The translations under genes and the position numbers were made by a program. Below are positions 26,337 through 37,985 of a stretch of 64,000 nt of DNA, one piece after another. This DNA is from Atopsyche davidsoni (lineage: Eukaryota > Arthropoda > Insecta > Trichoptera > Hydrobiosidae): contig JAILWY010000014.1 in assembly GCA_022113835.1 (NCBI GenBank), positions 1,612,001 through 1,676,000 on the forward strand, read 5' to 3'. Position 1 is the stretch's first letter. Each line of letters begins with the position of its first letter. The notes beneath the pieces are model-generated. The model had not been told where the DNA came from and ran no database searches. It saw only the letters and a program-made list of their open reading frames with translations.

Positions 26337-29300
26337 TTATTTTTTCCGTCCACCCTTCTTAGGGGATTTGACAACGTTGAGATGATTGTTGTCGCCTGTC
26401 CAGGCCTCGGCGTTATCATTATCAACTGCGGTCCCAACAAAAGACATGTTACCATCTCCGTCTTGACTGGAAGCAGAGCTTTGAGCTTCACCTCCTCCAT
26501 TATTATCGCTGGTGAAGCTGTACTTCTTCCCGGTCTTATCTACTCCACTGCACGTCCAAACTGTCTTTCCATCGGGCCCAGTGCTTGATGACCAGCTCTT
26601 TGATTCGCTTTCGGAAAAGTTCTCATTGTGGTCGTCCTCGTTCCATCCAGGCGAACCTGGTCCATAGACTGGTTCATATGGAGGGGGAGTCACAGGCTTT
26701 GGGCGTCTAGGATTGAATGGCTTAAAGGGCTTCATCTTAGGAGGCATGGGGAACCGATGCATCGGGGGCTGAGGAAAGTGATGGAAAATAGGCTGGTGAA
26801 CCCATCCAGGGGCTCCCGGTCCCCAGTAACCTGGTTGTCCAGGTCCTATATTGGTATTCGGATCCCAGTCAGGAGAACCAGGACCAAAATATCCCGGCTG
26901 ACCTGGTCCAGGTTGGAAGCCTGGCATATTGTTACCACTCCAGGCAAAGCTGGAACTGTCTCCCCAACCGGCAGATGCCGCAGCTCGCCTTACGCGCCCA
27001 CCACCTGACTCCTGAGACATGCTCTCTTCACCCCTGTTGTTGCGAGCATAGGCAAATGCCTCTCCGCCCCCAGTCGCTTCGGCTGATGCTTCGGGTTCAT
27101 TATCTCCGTTACTATTACTACGAGATGCACTCCCTGATTTAACTCCATCTACATCGCTCTCCGCGGTTGCTTCGGCCTTTCCATCACCAGTTGTGTATGT
27201 GACGGTTTTGGGTTTACCGTGTCCATCATCAATACTGCTCGAGAAACTTGTGGAACCGTCGCCATTATCATTGCTACTCCAGGAGTAACTTTGAGATTCT
27301 GGACTCGCCTTGGGTGACCTGGCCGTTCTCTCTCCGCGCTCGCTGCTTGTATGGCTGACTTCTCCATCGTTGTTGACAGCCCAGCTACTGGCGACACCAC
27401 CACCGGTTGTCTGGGCATCCGTCTGCGGCTCATCATTACCGTTGCTGGAACTAGCGGAGAAGCTAGTATCTTGTCCGTCTCCAGCATAGCTCTGGGCTTT
27501 TCCATTGCCGGTGGTGTATGTGAATGTTTTGGGTTCTCCCCTACCATCGCTGACGCTTTTGGAGAAGCTTACATCACCATCCCCACTACTCCAAGAATAG
27601 CTAGAAGAGCCACCATCTGATGGGGGAGGGGGAATAGACGGCATGGGAGGGAAGGATGGAAAATTTTCCATACCGTAAGGTATTACAGCTGTATGGCAGC
27701 CACTGTCATCACACCATGACTGCAGATTTCCGGCGCCGAAAGGTACTGGATTGCCGTAAATTCCGCTCTGAAAAATTAAATCAAATAAAATATTAAAAGT
27801 ATGTTCTTAAAAGCAGCTTATCTTACAGAATAGACAAAACGTTTTTAATTAACAGTTTGATATATTGGTTTTATTTTAAGTAGTAACAATCTATACATCC
27901 GAAAGCGTGAACATAAAATATTTCAGTGTTCCTGGTCACAGATTTGGATATCTTCCGTTTTATAGATACTTATATCTAAAAGATAGTAAGCAACTTTGCA
28001 ATTTGCATTCTCCAAATCCATTTATTTCTATAAAAATTTTATTTGCCTGTATATTTTAACACTAATAAATCCCTAATACTACAAATAATAATCTATTACA
28101 ACAACTGTACTCTTATTAAATATTATTTACTTAACTTATTATAAATGTATGGTGAACATTGCTAACTTAGCACATAGTCATAAATCATTTGAAAAGATTT
28201 CAAAGAGATACTACGTTTCTTTTTTCTCACCAGTATCATATTTTTTATGACATTCACTCAAATTCAAATCAGCCATTATACTTTGTATGAATCGTGGGAT
28301 GCAAGCAAAAAATAAGCAGTGTAGGTTGAGGTGATTAGAAGCAACAGTGCCGTTAAACCTTATCGAATACAAATGAATTTAACAAAGACAAAACAGCATG
28401 AAGTCTTTAATATGCGTAGCTAATGCATCTATACAAGAAGCACCTGGTAATTGACCGCCGCATATCGACAGCAATTCAGGCAGTTGAAAAGCAAAACCTG
28501 GTAAATAATTTAAATAGCAACTTTGATATTCATCGTGCCTCACCAATCTGGACGTCAGCAGTAAAAAATAAGTGCTGAACATCAATAGGGTGGAGTTCTT
28601 TCACTGACGAAGACCTCGTTGCGCACTTCACGAACAAATGTGACACCAAACAATTTGTCCAGTGCTATATATATACAGTGTACTTTATTGAATTTTGAAC
28701 ACTTGTATGATTCATTGTTATAAAAGAAGATTGAAAAGATCCGTGATTAATGCAACGTGTTGTTGATCTGTATCAGATATTTGCTTACGTTTTGCGAAAG
28801 TTTTCACGGTCACTGTCTTCATGGTGATTAAACTGTGTAATATCTTAAAAACCATTATGAAACATTAAGTATTTTTCAATTGGTAATTCCTGAGTATTAC
28901 AAAAAAAAGCATTTTTATATTTCTTCACACATAATATCACAGATATTATTAAAGAAATTTGCTAAAGAATTTCTACAAAACCTTCGTATTTTCAGGAATT
29001 TGTTTTTATAATTTACAGCTCTTAAATTCATTAAATAGTCGGTAGGACTTCATGGCAATAAAGCATGGTTTAGTTATACTCGTATGAAAAACACAAATTT
29101 TCTACACGTAAAATTAATTTGTGCCGGATGTGTCTTGTTGACGTCGTGACATACAACAGGTGATGCAACTTGCTGAAACACGTCGGTGACTTGCCGCAGG
29201 TGCACGCCAACCAGTGAAATCAACAAGTTGAACAACTTTTGTCGCTAAATGCTGTTGTTTTGATAATTTTGTTATGAATAATTATACTAGAGGTGATTTG

Positions 29301-31378
29301 ATATTTCAGCGTGACTCTTAATCTCATTCATGAAAAAAATATTTTTGCAAACCAATTAATATTTTAATGCTTTTAAGTTATTTGTAATCTTATGCTGAAG
29401 TTCGCAAATATAATATATCACATGATCTACAAAGATTTAAATTTCAGTGTTTGGGAAATAGCAATCTACGTTACCTATATAATATAAAATTATTTCAATG
29501 GTTTAATTCAAAATTATTTTTTTATCAATATACTATATTTAAGAGTTTGTTTTAACTACCTAGCATGCTTGCTTGCCAATCATGAATTTTACATTATGCT
29601 ATATTGAGACGTACTCACTACTTGCCAATCACTCCAACGATATTATTGAACTTTTCAAAACATAGTTTTTGCTAAATAATACGCAAAGGATTATTGAACT
29701 TTTCAGTTTATAATGTATTTGAAAAATACGTTTTGTTATTGTTAAAAAATTGATTCACATTATTGTAACTTTTTAATACATTAATTTTTGTTTGCATTTT
29801 TAATACATTAATTCATTTGAGGGGTTTTTGATATTTGATTTTGCTAAAAAAATAAAACCATCATAAAATATAGTTTGCTTGTTTTACTAACGACATTTAT
29901 GGATGGCAAAATAGATAGCTATAATTTATAAGAGGAATTTAAATAAAACTTGTATGAGTTTTATATTATTTGATCTGTTTTTTGTTTTATAAAGTGGTGC
30001 ATATTTTTTCTCTCCGTCCAGTACCATTTTTCTGGGGAATGTACTTTCAATAAAATAAACAACGCTGCCGCAGCTGCCTCAAAACAAAAACAAATTTGCT
30101 TAGCTCTTAAGAGGCTCACCGGTTCAATACGTATCCAGTCTTTGAGTAACAGTGCCAGGCTGGGTACGAGGTTTACATTATTCACTAAGATTATAATGTG
30201 CATAGCATATTAACGCAAAATTGACTTATATTGACAATCAATTGAATTTGAATTTCTTTAGAAAATGTTGACTTACAAAATTTATTGATTTAATGTTTAA
30301 TTTTTTTTAATTTTCCGATAAATTCATTGGCTGTCCTAACTAGGATTTTGATAAAACCATATATTTATTTGAGTTAAATAAATCAAATAATTTTTTTTTT
30401 TATATATATAATTATAACTTTCAGTTTTCATATGAATCGGATATTAAAAAAATCTGATTGTCATTTAAATAACGTAACAATTATGGGATATTATTACAAA
30501 TATGTCTACCTCTTACCATTATACCACATCAGTCTTATTACAAAGATATTGAATAATTTTTAAGTTATAATGTTTTTGATGTTAACTTTGCAAGCGGAAA
30601 ACAACCAAATTTGTATTACCTGGATAATTATTGTATTAGTACGTTTCTCGTCCAAGGATTGAAAGCCGTTTGAGAAAAATATCAGGTGAGTATTTTGTTG
30701 AAATGTATGTGCTTTTAAAGTTATAATAAAAATAACAGAAAAACATTTTCCTTGTGAAGGTTTGTTTTTGAAGACCAATTTTTTTTCATCATATGTTTGT
30801 ACCAAGTACAAGCAAATAAGAAATCATGCTAACTACTAGATCACGAGGCTTTAATAAATGATATTGATGTAATTTGCTGACTACCTTAACATTATGAATG
30901 CCTATATATTTTCTATATTAATTTATTCACTCCCTCTAAATAATTTATTTCCACAGAAATTATACTATTCATAAAATGTGTTAATAAAAATAAAAATATA
31001 TGTATTTGATTAAATATTTAAAAATTATTTTAATTTTGAACTAGTTTTTTTAATTATTAACCTTGGCCATGGAAAAAATTGAAGCACACTGATTTAATTG
31101 AAAAATGTTATTATTTACAAAAGTAGTATTCAAAAGGTCAGGTCAGATATTTTCGCGTGAAAAAATCTGACCTGTCAAATCACTTAAATCAAACCGCGCA
31201 AATAAACTACCACAATTAGTGTTTTAGTGCTTTCATCCAGTGTTATTATTGCTAGCAAAATCAGTTAAAAGAAGCAAGCCTGCGGTAGTATAACAATTGG
31301 TGATATAACCTCAAAAACATGGCGTGAACTCACCAGTGCTAATATCAGAATACCGGCTGATCCTCGAATCACTCCCAT
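26337..31378 (-). CDS. Secreted Ser/Gly-rich structural-type protein, 491 aa
   Basis: Exon 1 is 31378-31334 (45 nt, MGVIRGSAGILILAL, donor CTG|GTGAGT). Exon 2 is 27767-26337 (acceptor TTTTTCAG), joined in phase 0. The short hydrophobic first exon is a signal peptide, so the product is exported. Residues 33-41 read WCDDSGCHT, a motif shared with the gene at 37986-41561. Two roughly 100-residue modules follow, each starting SYSWSS and containing DG-x-G-x-PKT-x-TYTTG. The second ends in GGGRVRR (about residues 273-276), a furin-type cleavage site. After it comes a Gly/Pro part with GPGQPGY and GPGSPxW repeats, a Pro/Phe/Lys stretch, another Ser-rich part and a basic tail (KKGGRKK). Composition suggests a silk-, sheath- or glue-like extracellular protein (inference); no named family is recognised. 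The intron is 3.6 kb. The core promoter is at 31495-31533. Confidence 0.85.
27768..31333. other. Intron of the 491-aa Ser-rich gene
   Basis: The 3.6-kb intron contains no nested gene I can support. It is A+T-rich with scattered short open frames lacking splice or start context. Confidence 0.6.
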
Positions 31379-31494
31379 GTCGTGACTGTTGGCGTCTCTC
31401 TCGGGAGCACTGCCTCTCGTGTCCCTGGAAGAGGACTGCTGGACTGTCTGATGCTCCTCTTTAGTGTCGGAGTGTCAGTGGCGGGCGGGCAGAA

Positions 31495-31533
31495 GTAACT
31501 GTAGCGTGAGCCGCGCGCACCCATTTATATAAA
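31495..31533 (-). promoter_or_regulatory. Core promoter of the 491-aa Ser-rich gene
   Basis: On the minus strand a TATATAAAT box (31533-31523) is followed about 30 bp later by an ACAGTT initiator (near 31500). This lies about 120 bp upstream of the ATG at 31378. The spacing fits an insect TATA promoter, and the transcript leader is GC-rich. Confidence 0.6.
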
Positions 31534-31710
31534 TCCTCTCGATCTTGGAAACAAATAATATAACGCAATCAGTGGCGGCTCCGGATTCGCCATAGAAACC
31601 CATGTCAATATCCAACTAACAATCCGTGCAGCTAATAATTCAACTGTCGAAACGACGCCGTGAAGACAATGAGAATAGGTATTGATCGTTGTGAATTTTT
31701 TTTATCAATC

Positions 31711-31820
31711 ATCTTCATCGAGTGCCTCTCCTCAGAGGAGGTTGGCGAACATTTCACTGAGCATATACTCATGGTTTTATAAATGAAAAATAGTGTAGTA
31801 GGTCTCCGGGTCCTTCTGCA
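31711..31820 (-). repeat. Dispersed repeat family D, near-complete copy
   Basis: The minus strand reads GCAGAAGGACCCGGAGACC at one end and GAGAGGCACTCGATGAAG at the other, with a TCAGTGAAATG core. It aligns over about 110 bp with 62177-62299 and in part with 2402-2575 and 42379-42452. It lies about 180 bp upstream of the Ser-rich gene promoter. Confidence 0.7.
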
Positions 31821-32609
31821 GCAATCAAAACACCTTTGATCAATCATCTTTGATCACCTTTTGATCAATCAAAAACCGGAATTTTTGATATTCCTTCACA
31901 GGCAAAGATTTGTATGTTAGATCGAATAATCTGTTCACTGATAAATTTGCTCGCGTAAATTTTTGGTAAAGCGTTTAAGTATTAGTATTTTATTATTATA
32001 CTAACACCACATCACTGTAATTGGCTTTGATTAGGTTTTTACTTTGTAGGAGTCTGGTGGTCAGATTTTCACGTTAGGCACTCTCAAAAGTCACGTAATG
32101 ATTAAAAAAAAGACAGCTGAGCTTTCGATTTCCATCCCAAATATATATTTGTACTAATGGGACTGCCTTTATAGTCTTTATGGATGCAAAGCTTTTGTTG
32201 CTTTCAATCCATGAATGGAAAAATAATGTATTTTTAACTGTGCTTAAATGATGATAAAACTTTTATAAGGTGATAAAAAATATGCTGTAGCTAGATTATA
32301 ATATTATTTATAATAATTTTACTTGGATATCTGTTCATTGCAAAAACGATTACGGAAGTCAAGAAACACTATATTTATTTTTCTTTTCGTAAATTTACAA
32401 TAGTTTTTATGGTTATACTATATAATGTGGGTATCCCCTGATTCTGCTGTGGGGCTTACTAGGCGTGGCTTAGGTGGTAGCGTGCTTACATGTATTTCTT
32501 TATTTTCGTGGTGAAAATATGGAAACAATATTTTACATAGTAAATAAATTCTAAAAATGTATAATATTTTGATAATGATTAAATACATTTTTTCTAATAT
32601 TGAAAATTG
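31821..32609. other. Non-coding stretch upstream of the SINE-like pair
   Basis: A+T-rich with no gene. A tRNA A-box-like GTGGCTTAGGTGGTAGC near 32466 could be another SINE relic, but no B-box follows. Confidence 0.4.
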
Positions 32610-32721
32610 ATTAAAGAAACTCTTAGAAAAATATTATCGTGATTTGTGTGGGAATTGAAACCCACATCCCCAAGCTTACATGGCCGGTGCATTACCAATT
32701 ATACTAACGAATCACTAGTAC
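32610..32721 (-). repeat. tRNA-derived SINE-like element, copy 1
   Basis: A 77-nt tRNA-like core (32715-32639, minus strand) starts GTGATTCGTTAGTATAATTG and has a B-box/T-arm of the form GTGGGTTTCAATTCCCAC. Its ends pair as GTGATT/AATCAC. It shares both the core and a flanking CTCTTAGAAAAATATTATCG segment with copy 2, so the repeat unit exceeds the tRNA part. The cloverleaf is imperfect, so I call it a SINE and not a tRNA gene. Confidence 0.6.
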
Positions 32722-32984
32722 TAGGCAAGAATTTTTAACAATCATATCCTATAAATGAAACAGCGTACTTATTATGCCAATTAAATATTACTTAATCATT
32801 ATCAATCAACCAAACCTGTATAGGCAAAATCGTACTTCCTGTGAGACGGTCTTCACAAAAATCAATAATATGTATAATATTTTTTTCTCAACGTTGCAGT
32901 TTTTAAAACAAAAACCAGCCTCTGTCACTGAGCTAAATAAGATATTACTAATATGATTAGGCACATTAGTTCATACATAGAAGA

Positions 32985-33096
32985 TGATTTAAAAAAACTC
33001 TCAGAAAAATATCATCGTGATTTGTGTGGGATTTGAACCCACATCCCCTGGTTTACATGACCGGTGTACTAACCCTTGTACTAACGAATCACTTCC
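32985..33096 (-). repeat. tRNA-derived SINE-like element, copy 2
   Basis: A 76-nt core (33092-33017, minus strand) has a perfect T-arm, GTGGG-TTCAAAT-CCCAC, and a GTGATT/AATCAC acceptor-like stem. The T-arm is followed by extra bases before the acceptor strand, and the anticodon arm is poor, so a functional tRNA is unlikely. It lies about 375 bp from copy 1 in the same orientation. Confidence 0.6.
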
Positions 33097-33176
33097 GTTT
33101 ATCGAGAATTTTTAGATATATATTTATATATATTTTTAGATATACTTTTAGATATTTAGAAATAAGATAGTGAAGC

Positions 33177-33410
33177 ATGGTCCACGCTTCTTCGGCCAGA
33201 TCTCCTCCAGAGTGTTATTCCCGGGGTGGAGCCGAGGAGACTTTGTCCTCCGCCACTGGAGGCAGAGACTCGAGCCGCAGAGAATCGTCGTCTCTGTTGA
33301 TTGATTATCTGGAGGAGTGTTTGCCCGCGGCTTTGTGTGAACAGCAGCGGATATGGCGGAATTATGCCGGCCATTCACGAGTCATCTGCAATTATCATTG
33401 CCGATCGTGA
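33177..33410 (+). other. GC-rich open segment, possible exon
   Basis: A GC-rich island in A+T-rich DNA is open on the plus strand for 77 codons from an ATG (begins MVHASSARSPPECYS, ends VICNYHCRS). It has codon-like composition and a LIDYLEECLPAALCEQQ stretch, but I found no splice partner, promoter or homologue. It may be a first exon, a promoter island or an insertion. Confidence 0.25.
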
Positions 33411-36400
33411 ATAATCATCTTTACTGCCGAAAATATTTTCCGGCGTGAGTAATATTCTCGTGGGCTGTTATTCGCCGGGGAAATTGAAAAGATGACGATG
33501 TCAAGCTTGGCGCTATTGTCATCGGCTGGGGTGGCCAACTTTGGTCGAAATCGATCAGACTACATGTAATTCGATCTGAAAATGAAAGCCGGAAAATTTG
33601 TGCAATCGTCAACCGAGAAAAATATCCCACTATTAACAAATGTGGCGAATATATTTATTGTTTCGGATTTGCATGCATGCAACGTTCTGTCCTGACTGAT
33701 TTGCATATCATGAAGATCTTCAGAGACTCTTTATTATTATTATTATATTTGTCAGGATATAAAGCTAATTGTGATTCCTTGGTTCTAGACATGCAACCTC
33801 AGTCTATCCATTGTTGCTGTACTTGTGAGTAATTTTAACTAATATTTTGCTTATCTACCCTCAGTAGTGCATATCATGTCTCAGACTACGCTTATGGCAA
33901 CAAGTCGATCGATAAAAAGTAGATATTATTAACACAAAAGTTGGCCACCCCTGGTCAGTCGGCAGCCATTTCGTTTCAAAAGAAAAACAAAATGAAGACA
34001 GAGTAGAAATACTCTACGAAATTAAATTATGCTCGAGAAAAGGAAATGTTACTTATAGCTGGAATAAGCAAACATTGTGGATAATATATAAATATATATG
34101 ACACAATAATTATTATGAATCATTATCGATACAACTTTAATTGTTTTCATTTTGCGTATCAATGAAAAAGTTCATTGGCAGCTAGACTAATTAATCAAAT
34201 GTTTGTTAGTAATTATTTATATCTACATAATAAAGTATTAGTCAAAAATATATTCTTAGAAGTCATTACGTATTGCGCTTTTCTGCAAGCAGATCAAAGA
34301 ATGACTCGTTTTCCGGGAAAAGACGACTGCATTATTTATGAAAATGTTTTGAAACTATATAAGTTATTAAATTTTACGGATTTTTCAAGTAAAAGTTATC
34401 TTAAACTTATATTAACTGGAAATGTGATCTTTGGCAGTTTTTTTTTATATATATATATTTAACATAGAAAGTCTCGCAGTATTAAAAAAAATAAGTTATA
34501 AAACCAATTTAAAATAAACTTTTCAACTGTAATATTCGTTAAATATAACAGAAAATGTCGACAGTAGTATTATTTTTCTCTTTTTATAAAAAGCACGAGC
34601 AAGCCAATTTCAACAAGTCCTTTTTTTTTAGCTTTACTTTAGCTTATTTTAGCTAACTGATACTCAAAAACGTATAAATAATAAGATCGTATTTTCATTG
34701 CTATAAATATATATTATTATTTTAAATAAGTAAAATACTTGATTGAATACGTGATTTTTCCACATATATTATTTTATTGGTGACCGGTTTTGCCAACCTT
34801 TCATGTTGGCATTATCAAACTGAGTTACCAACGTGAAAGGTTGGCGAAACCGGTCACCAATAAGAATTTGTATGTGGAAAAATCACGATGTATTTTACTT
34901 ATTTAAAATGTAATTCCACCAAGTACTTTCTGTCGAAAATATTGATTTTATAAATATATTAATTAAAAATAACGTAGATGTGAGCTGTTTCAGGTTTGAA
35001 TGATTCATTTTATTTCTAAGAAAACCTAAGTGAAAACAAACGCTCGTGAATCAAATGTAAATGATAGTCGCTAACACTGGCGGCTAGGCGTGTACAGTAT
35101 CGTGACGTCAGCGCGGCACATGCACCGACGGGTCTCCGCTGACAGCCAGTGCCATCCACAACTTTCACTATCAGCAATTAAATAAAATATTAAATGATAA
35201 AAAATGTGTGAAATATTATTTTTTTAGGTTTGTAAATAAATTAAATATTTAAAAGAAATCTATCTAAATTTTTGTCAAGCCCTTAAAGTTCATAATAAAC
35301 TTTATTGAATATGTCTCATAAAATAGCAACGCCGTATAAAATGCAATTTCTCTCAGACCGATGTTGAAGACTTCACCGTGCAAGTTCCGGTGTCATTCAA
35401 TACATACCAGAAAGCAAATTAAAATAGTTGTTTGCCAAACCAAATTTTGACTTTGAATCAATGTCACGGCAATAAGTGCTTTTAGTTCTTAGGTTTAACG
35501 TTGTGGTCATTTATTTGACATTGATTTCATGGCAGATTGTGTTTTAATTGCATATGAGTGCAATAGGGCATACAGATTCATACTGTTGTTGTTTCAGTGA
35601 CACGGGTCAGACGTGGCCAATTACTTTAGACTAAGGTGACTCGCCTCTTATGTGTTGTTGATCTACCAAAAGTTCTTTGGTCCAACCGAAACGTAACTAA
35701 TGAAATTAGATACAAAGATGTCTGATTTAATTTATTCAAAGTCTGTGCAAATATTTACTTCCAATAGAATTAAAAGCAGGAGTCGTACAAAAACAAAGAT
35801 AGTAGACTGTATATCATTAAAATATTTATTGGCTATAATTATTTAATTAATTTTCAGTGTGTTTTCTAGGCATTAATTTCATAATATCGATTTTAAAAAG
35901 TCATGTACTTTTGGTAACTATTATTTTATTATAATTATTAATCAAAGTTCTCTAGACCGTCTTAATTTTTTTTCTTCAACATAGTGAAAGATTTGACCAT
36001 AACTGAATTTATTTAAATCAAATAAATATTTATTTTTACTTTGAAAAAAAACTTACTAGTCTAGGATAAGTTAAAGTTCTCTATAATACCTTGAGTGATT
36101 ATTATTTGAATTGAAGATAAATACAATAAATGAGTGCCTCTACTATCCCTGGAATAGGGCTCGATTATGAATAGCGCATCACAAGTAGATCTATCAATTA
36201 ATTGCCCTTGACTCATTTATTCCTTAATTATCACTGTCAACTTCATCGACCTTTCTTAGCAGATCTACTCTTGAACTACTATAAAGTTAAGACTCTAAGG
36301 CGTTCCTGACATACTGTTGACCTTTTCTTGAGTACATAATAGTTGTTTGATGTGATGAACAAGTGGGAACATGAAATGAGCACTCTATGTATGCATGAAC

Positions 36401-37985
36401 TCATGCTTTGAATTTAATTTTTGCCACCAACAATCAAATTGTCAAAATGATGCTTGGCTAATTGTACAGATTTTTGGGTGCCGAGTATTTGGACATGTTA
36501 AACAACAGCATTTTGTTTATAATTTGCAACACGCAAAACTCTGATTATATTAGGTAAGAGTAAATCGTGGATTATTTTAGTGATTGGAGTTTTAGGAGCA
36601 AAGTATTTTTACACAAAATTTATAAACTGAAAAATAATATTTTAATGCCATCTGTTGTCTAAATCTTAAATTATTTTTCTTCGCTGCTGATTTTCTAATA
36701 CAGAGGTCAAAATATATTTCACTCTGTTCGGATAAGCACATATAATATATTCTGCAAATAATTTTTAAATTGAGCAACAGATAATACAAATATTATTTTG
36801 AAAGAAGTTTTAGGAAATTATTTGACGTGCTGAGAATTTAGTAAATTTCTAATTGCATAATGGTAAGTCACGTGTTACCACCTGACCTCAAGAATAAGAT
36901 TTAGATCTGATTATGAATATCTATTCTGCAAATTCCTACTACAAAAGAAACCTATTTACTTTTAATTATTAACTGCTTTATTTCACATATTAAATTAAAC
37001 ATTTCTTATTAATTTTAATGTAATTGCAACGTATCAACTATTTTATAGTTGGATTGATGTTCAGCCCATTGTGAAATTCGGAAGCTGGTGCTTTGAAACA
37101 GTTGGAGTCCAGCGGCTTGGCACCTTTAGGGGATGTTTGAAAGATCCTTTTACACAATTGTAATCCCTAAACTATTTCTACACGTCTGTTCTAGGCAACC
37201 AGATTTCATAAAAGACCACAAGTAGACTTAGTCGCAATAATAACGTTTACTTCAACCTCATAACTATAGACTACATTTCTCATGATTTGTTTACCCGACG
37301 GTCAGTTGATTCCCATGGGATATTCATAAAAAATAAAAATTCATAAAAATAGAAAGCTACTGTTCATTTGAAAATAATTATAATGACTTGAAGTTTTTTT
37401 AAATATATTTTTCTAACATGTAAGTAAACAATTAGTATTTTTTACAGAATTTTATTGTAAAGCTGTTTGTTGTAACATTAAACTTGTTCATAAATTAAAA
37501 TTTATTTTTGACAAATCTTTTCTAAATGACAAAAAAACTTGTCAGAACAAAAAAATCAGTAAAATCTAAACACATATAAGGCAGCAATATCAATCTATTT
37601 TATTTTCTTACTATTAGTATATCATTTACTACAGCTATCTATTTTATTTCAAGAGTATACATGCTTATACTTTGTTTTTTATAGGTATACATTAACATAA
37701 TATATTATAGTTATAATATACTATCATATATGTATTTTTGTTATATTACTCGATTAAAATATTTTAAAACAACCGTTAAATTATTAAATGATAGCAAATA
37801 AAAGAGTGCAAGTATATACAATTACATAAAATAAAACAATGTTAAAAATAAGTTAAAAGTAAAATATTTTTAAAACATCATGTGGGAAATTTAACTCATA
37901 ATCGTAATATCCATCATTACATGTGTTTAATCCAAAAAAATAAATAAGTTGTATTTTGGCGAATGCTATTAAATATTATTCCTGA
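33411..37985. other. Long non-coding stretch with one foldback element
   Basis: No gene is supported. Notable items are the foldback element at 34718-34909 and a GC-richer island at about 35040-35165 holding the palindrome TGACGTCA (CREB/ATF-type site, near 35103). The rest is A+T-rich. Confidence 0.5.
34718..34909. mobile_element. Foldback (MITE-like) element
   Basis: Two arms of about 90 bp are inverted copies of each other. Landmarks on the left arm are TTTAAATAAGTAAAATAC, GTGATTTTTCCACATA and TTGGTGACCGGTTTTGCC; each recurs reversed on the right arm. The centre holds AACTGAGTT. No coding capacity. Shorter relatives (CAACGTGAAAGCTTG ... CATGTTGGC) are at 54095-54150 and 60788-60842, so it belongs to a mobile family. 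Confidence 0.8.

Noticed and set aside
33017..33092. Functional tRNA gene
   Set aside because: Extra bases between T-arm and acceptor, a weak anticodon stem, and shared non-tRNA flanks with a second copy favour a SINE.
33783..33830. Possible tiny exon (acceptor TTCTAG, ATG, Cys-rich codons, donor CTT|GTGAGT)
   Set aside because: Only about 11 codons with no partner exon; such combinations arise by chance.
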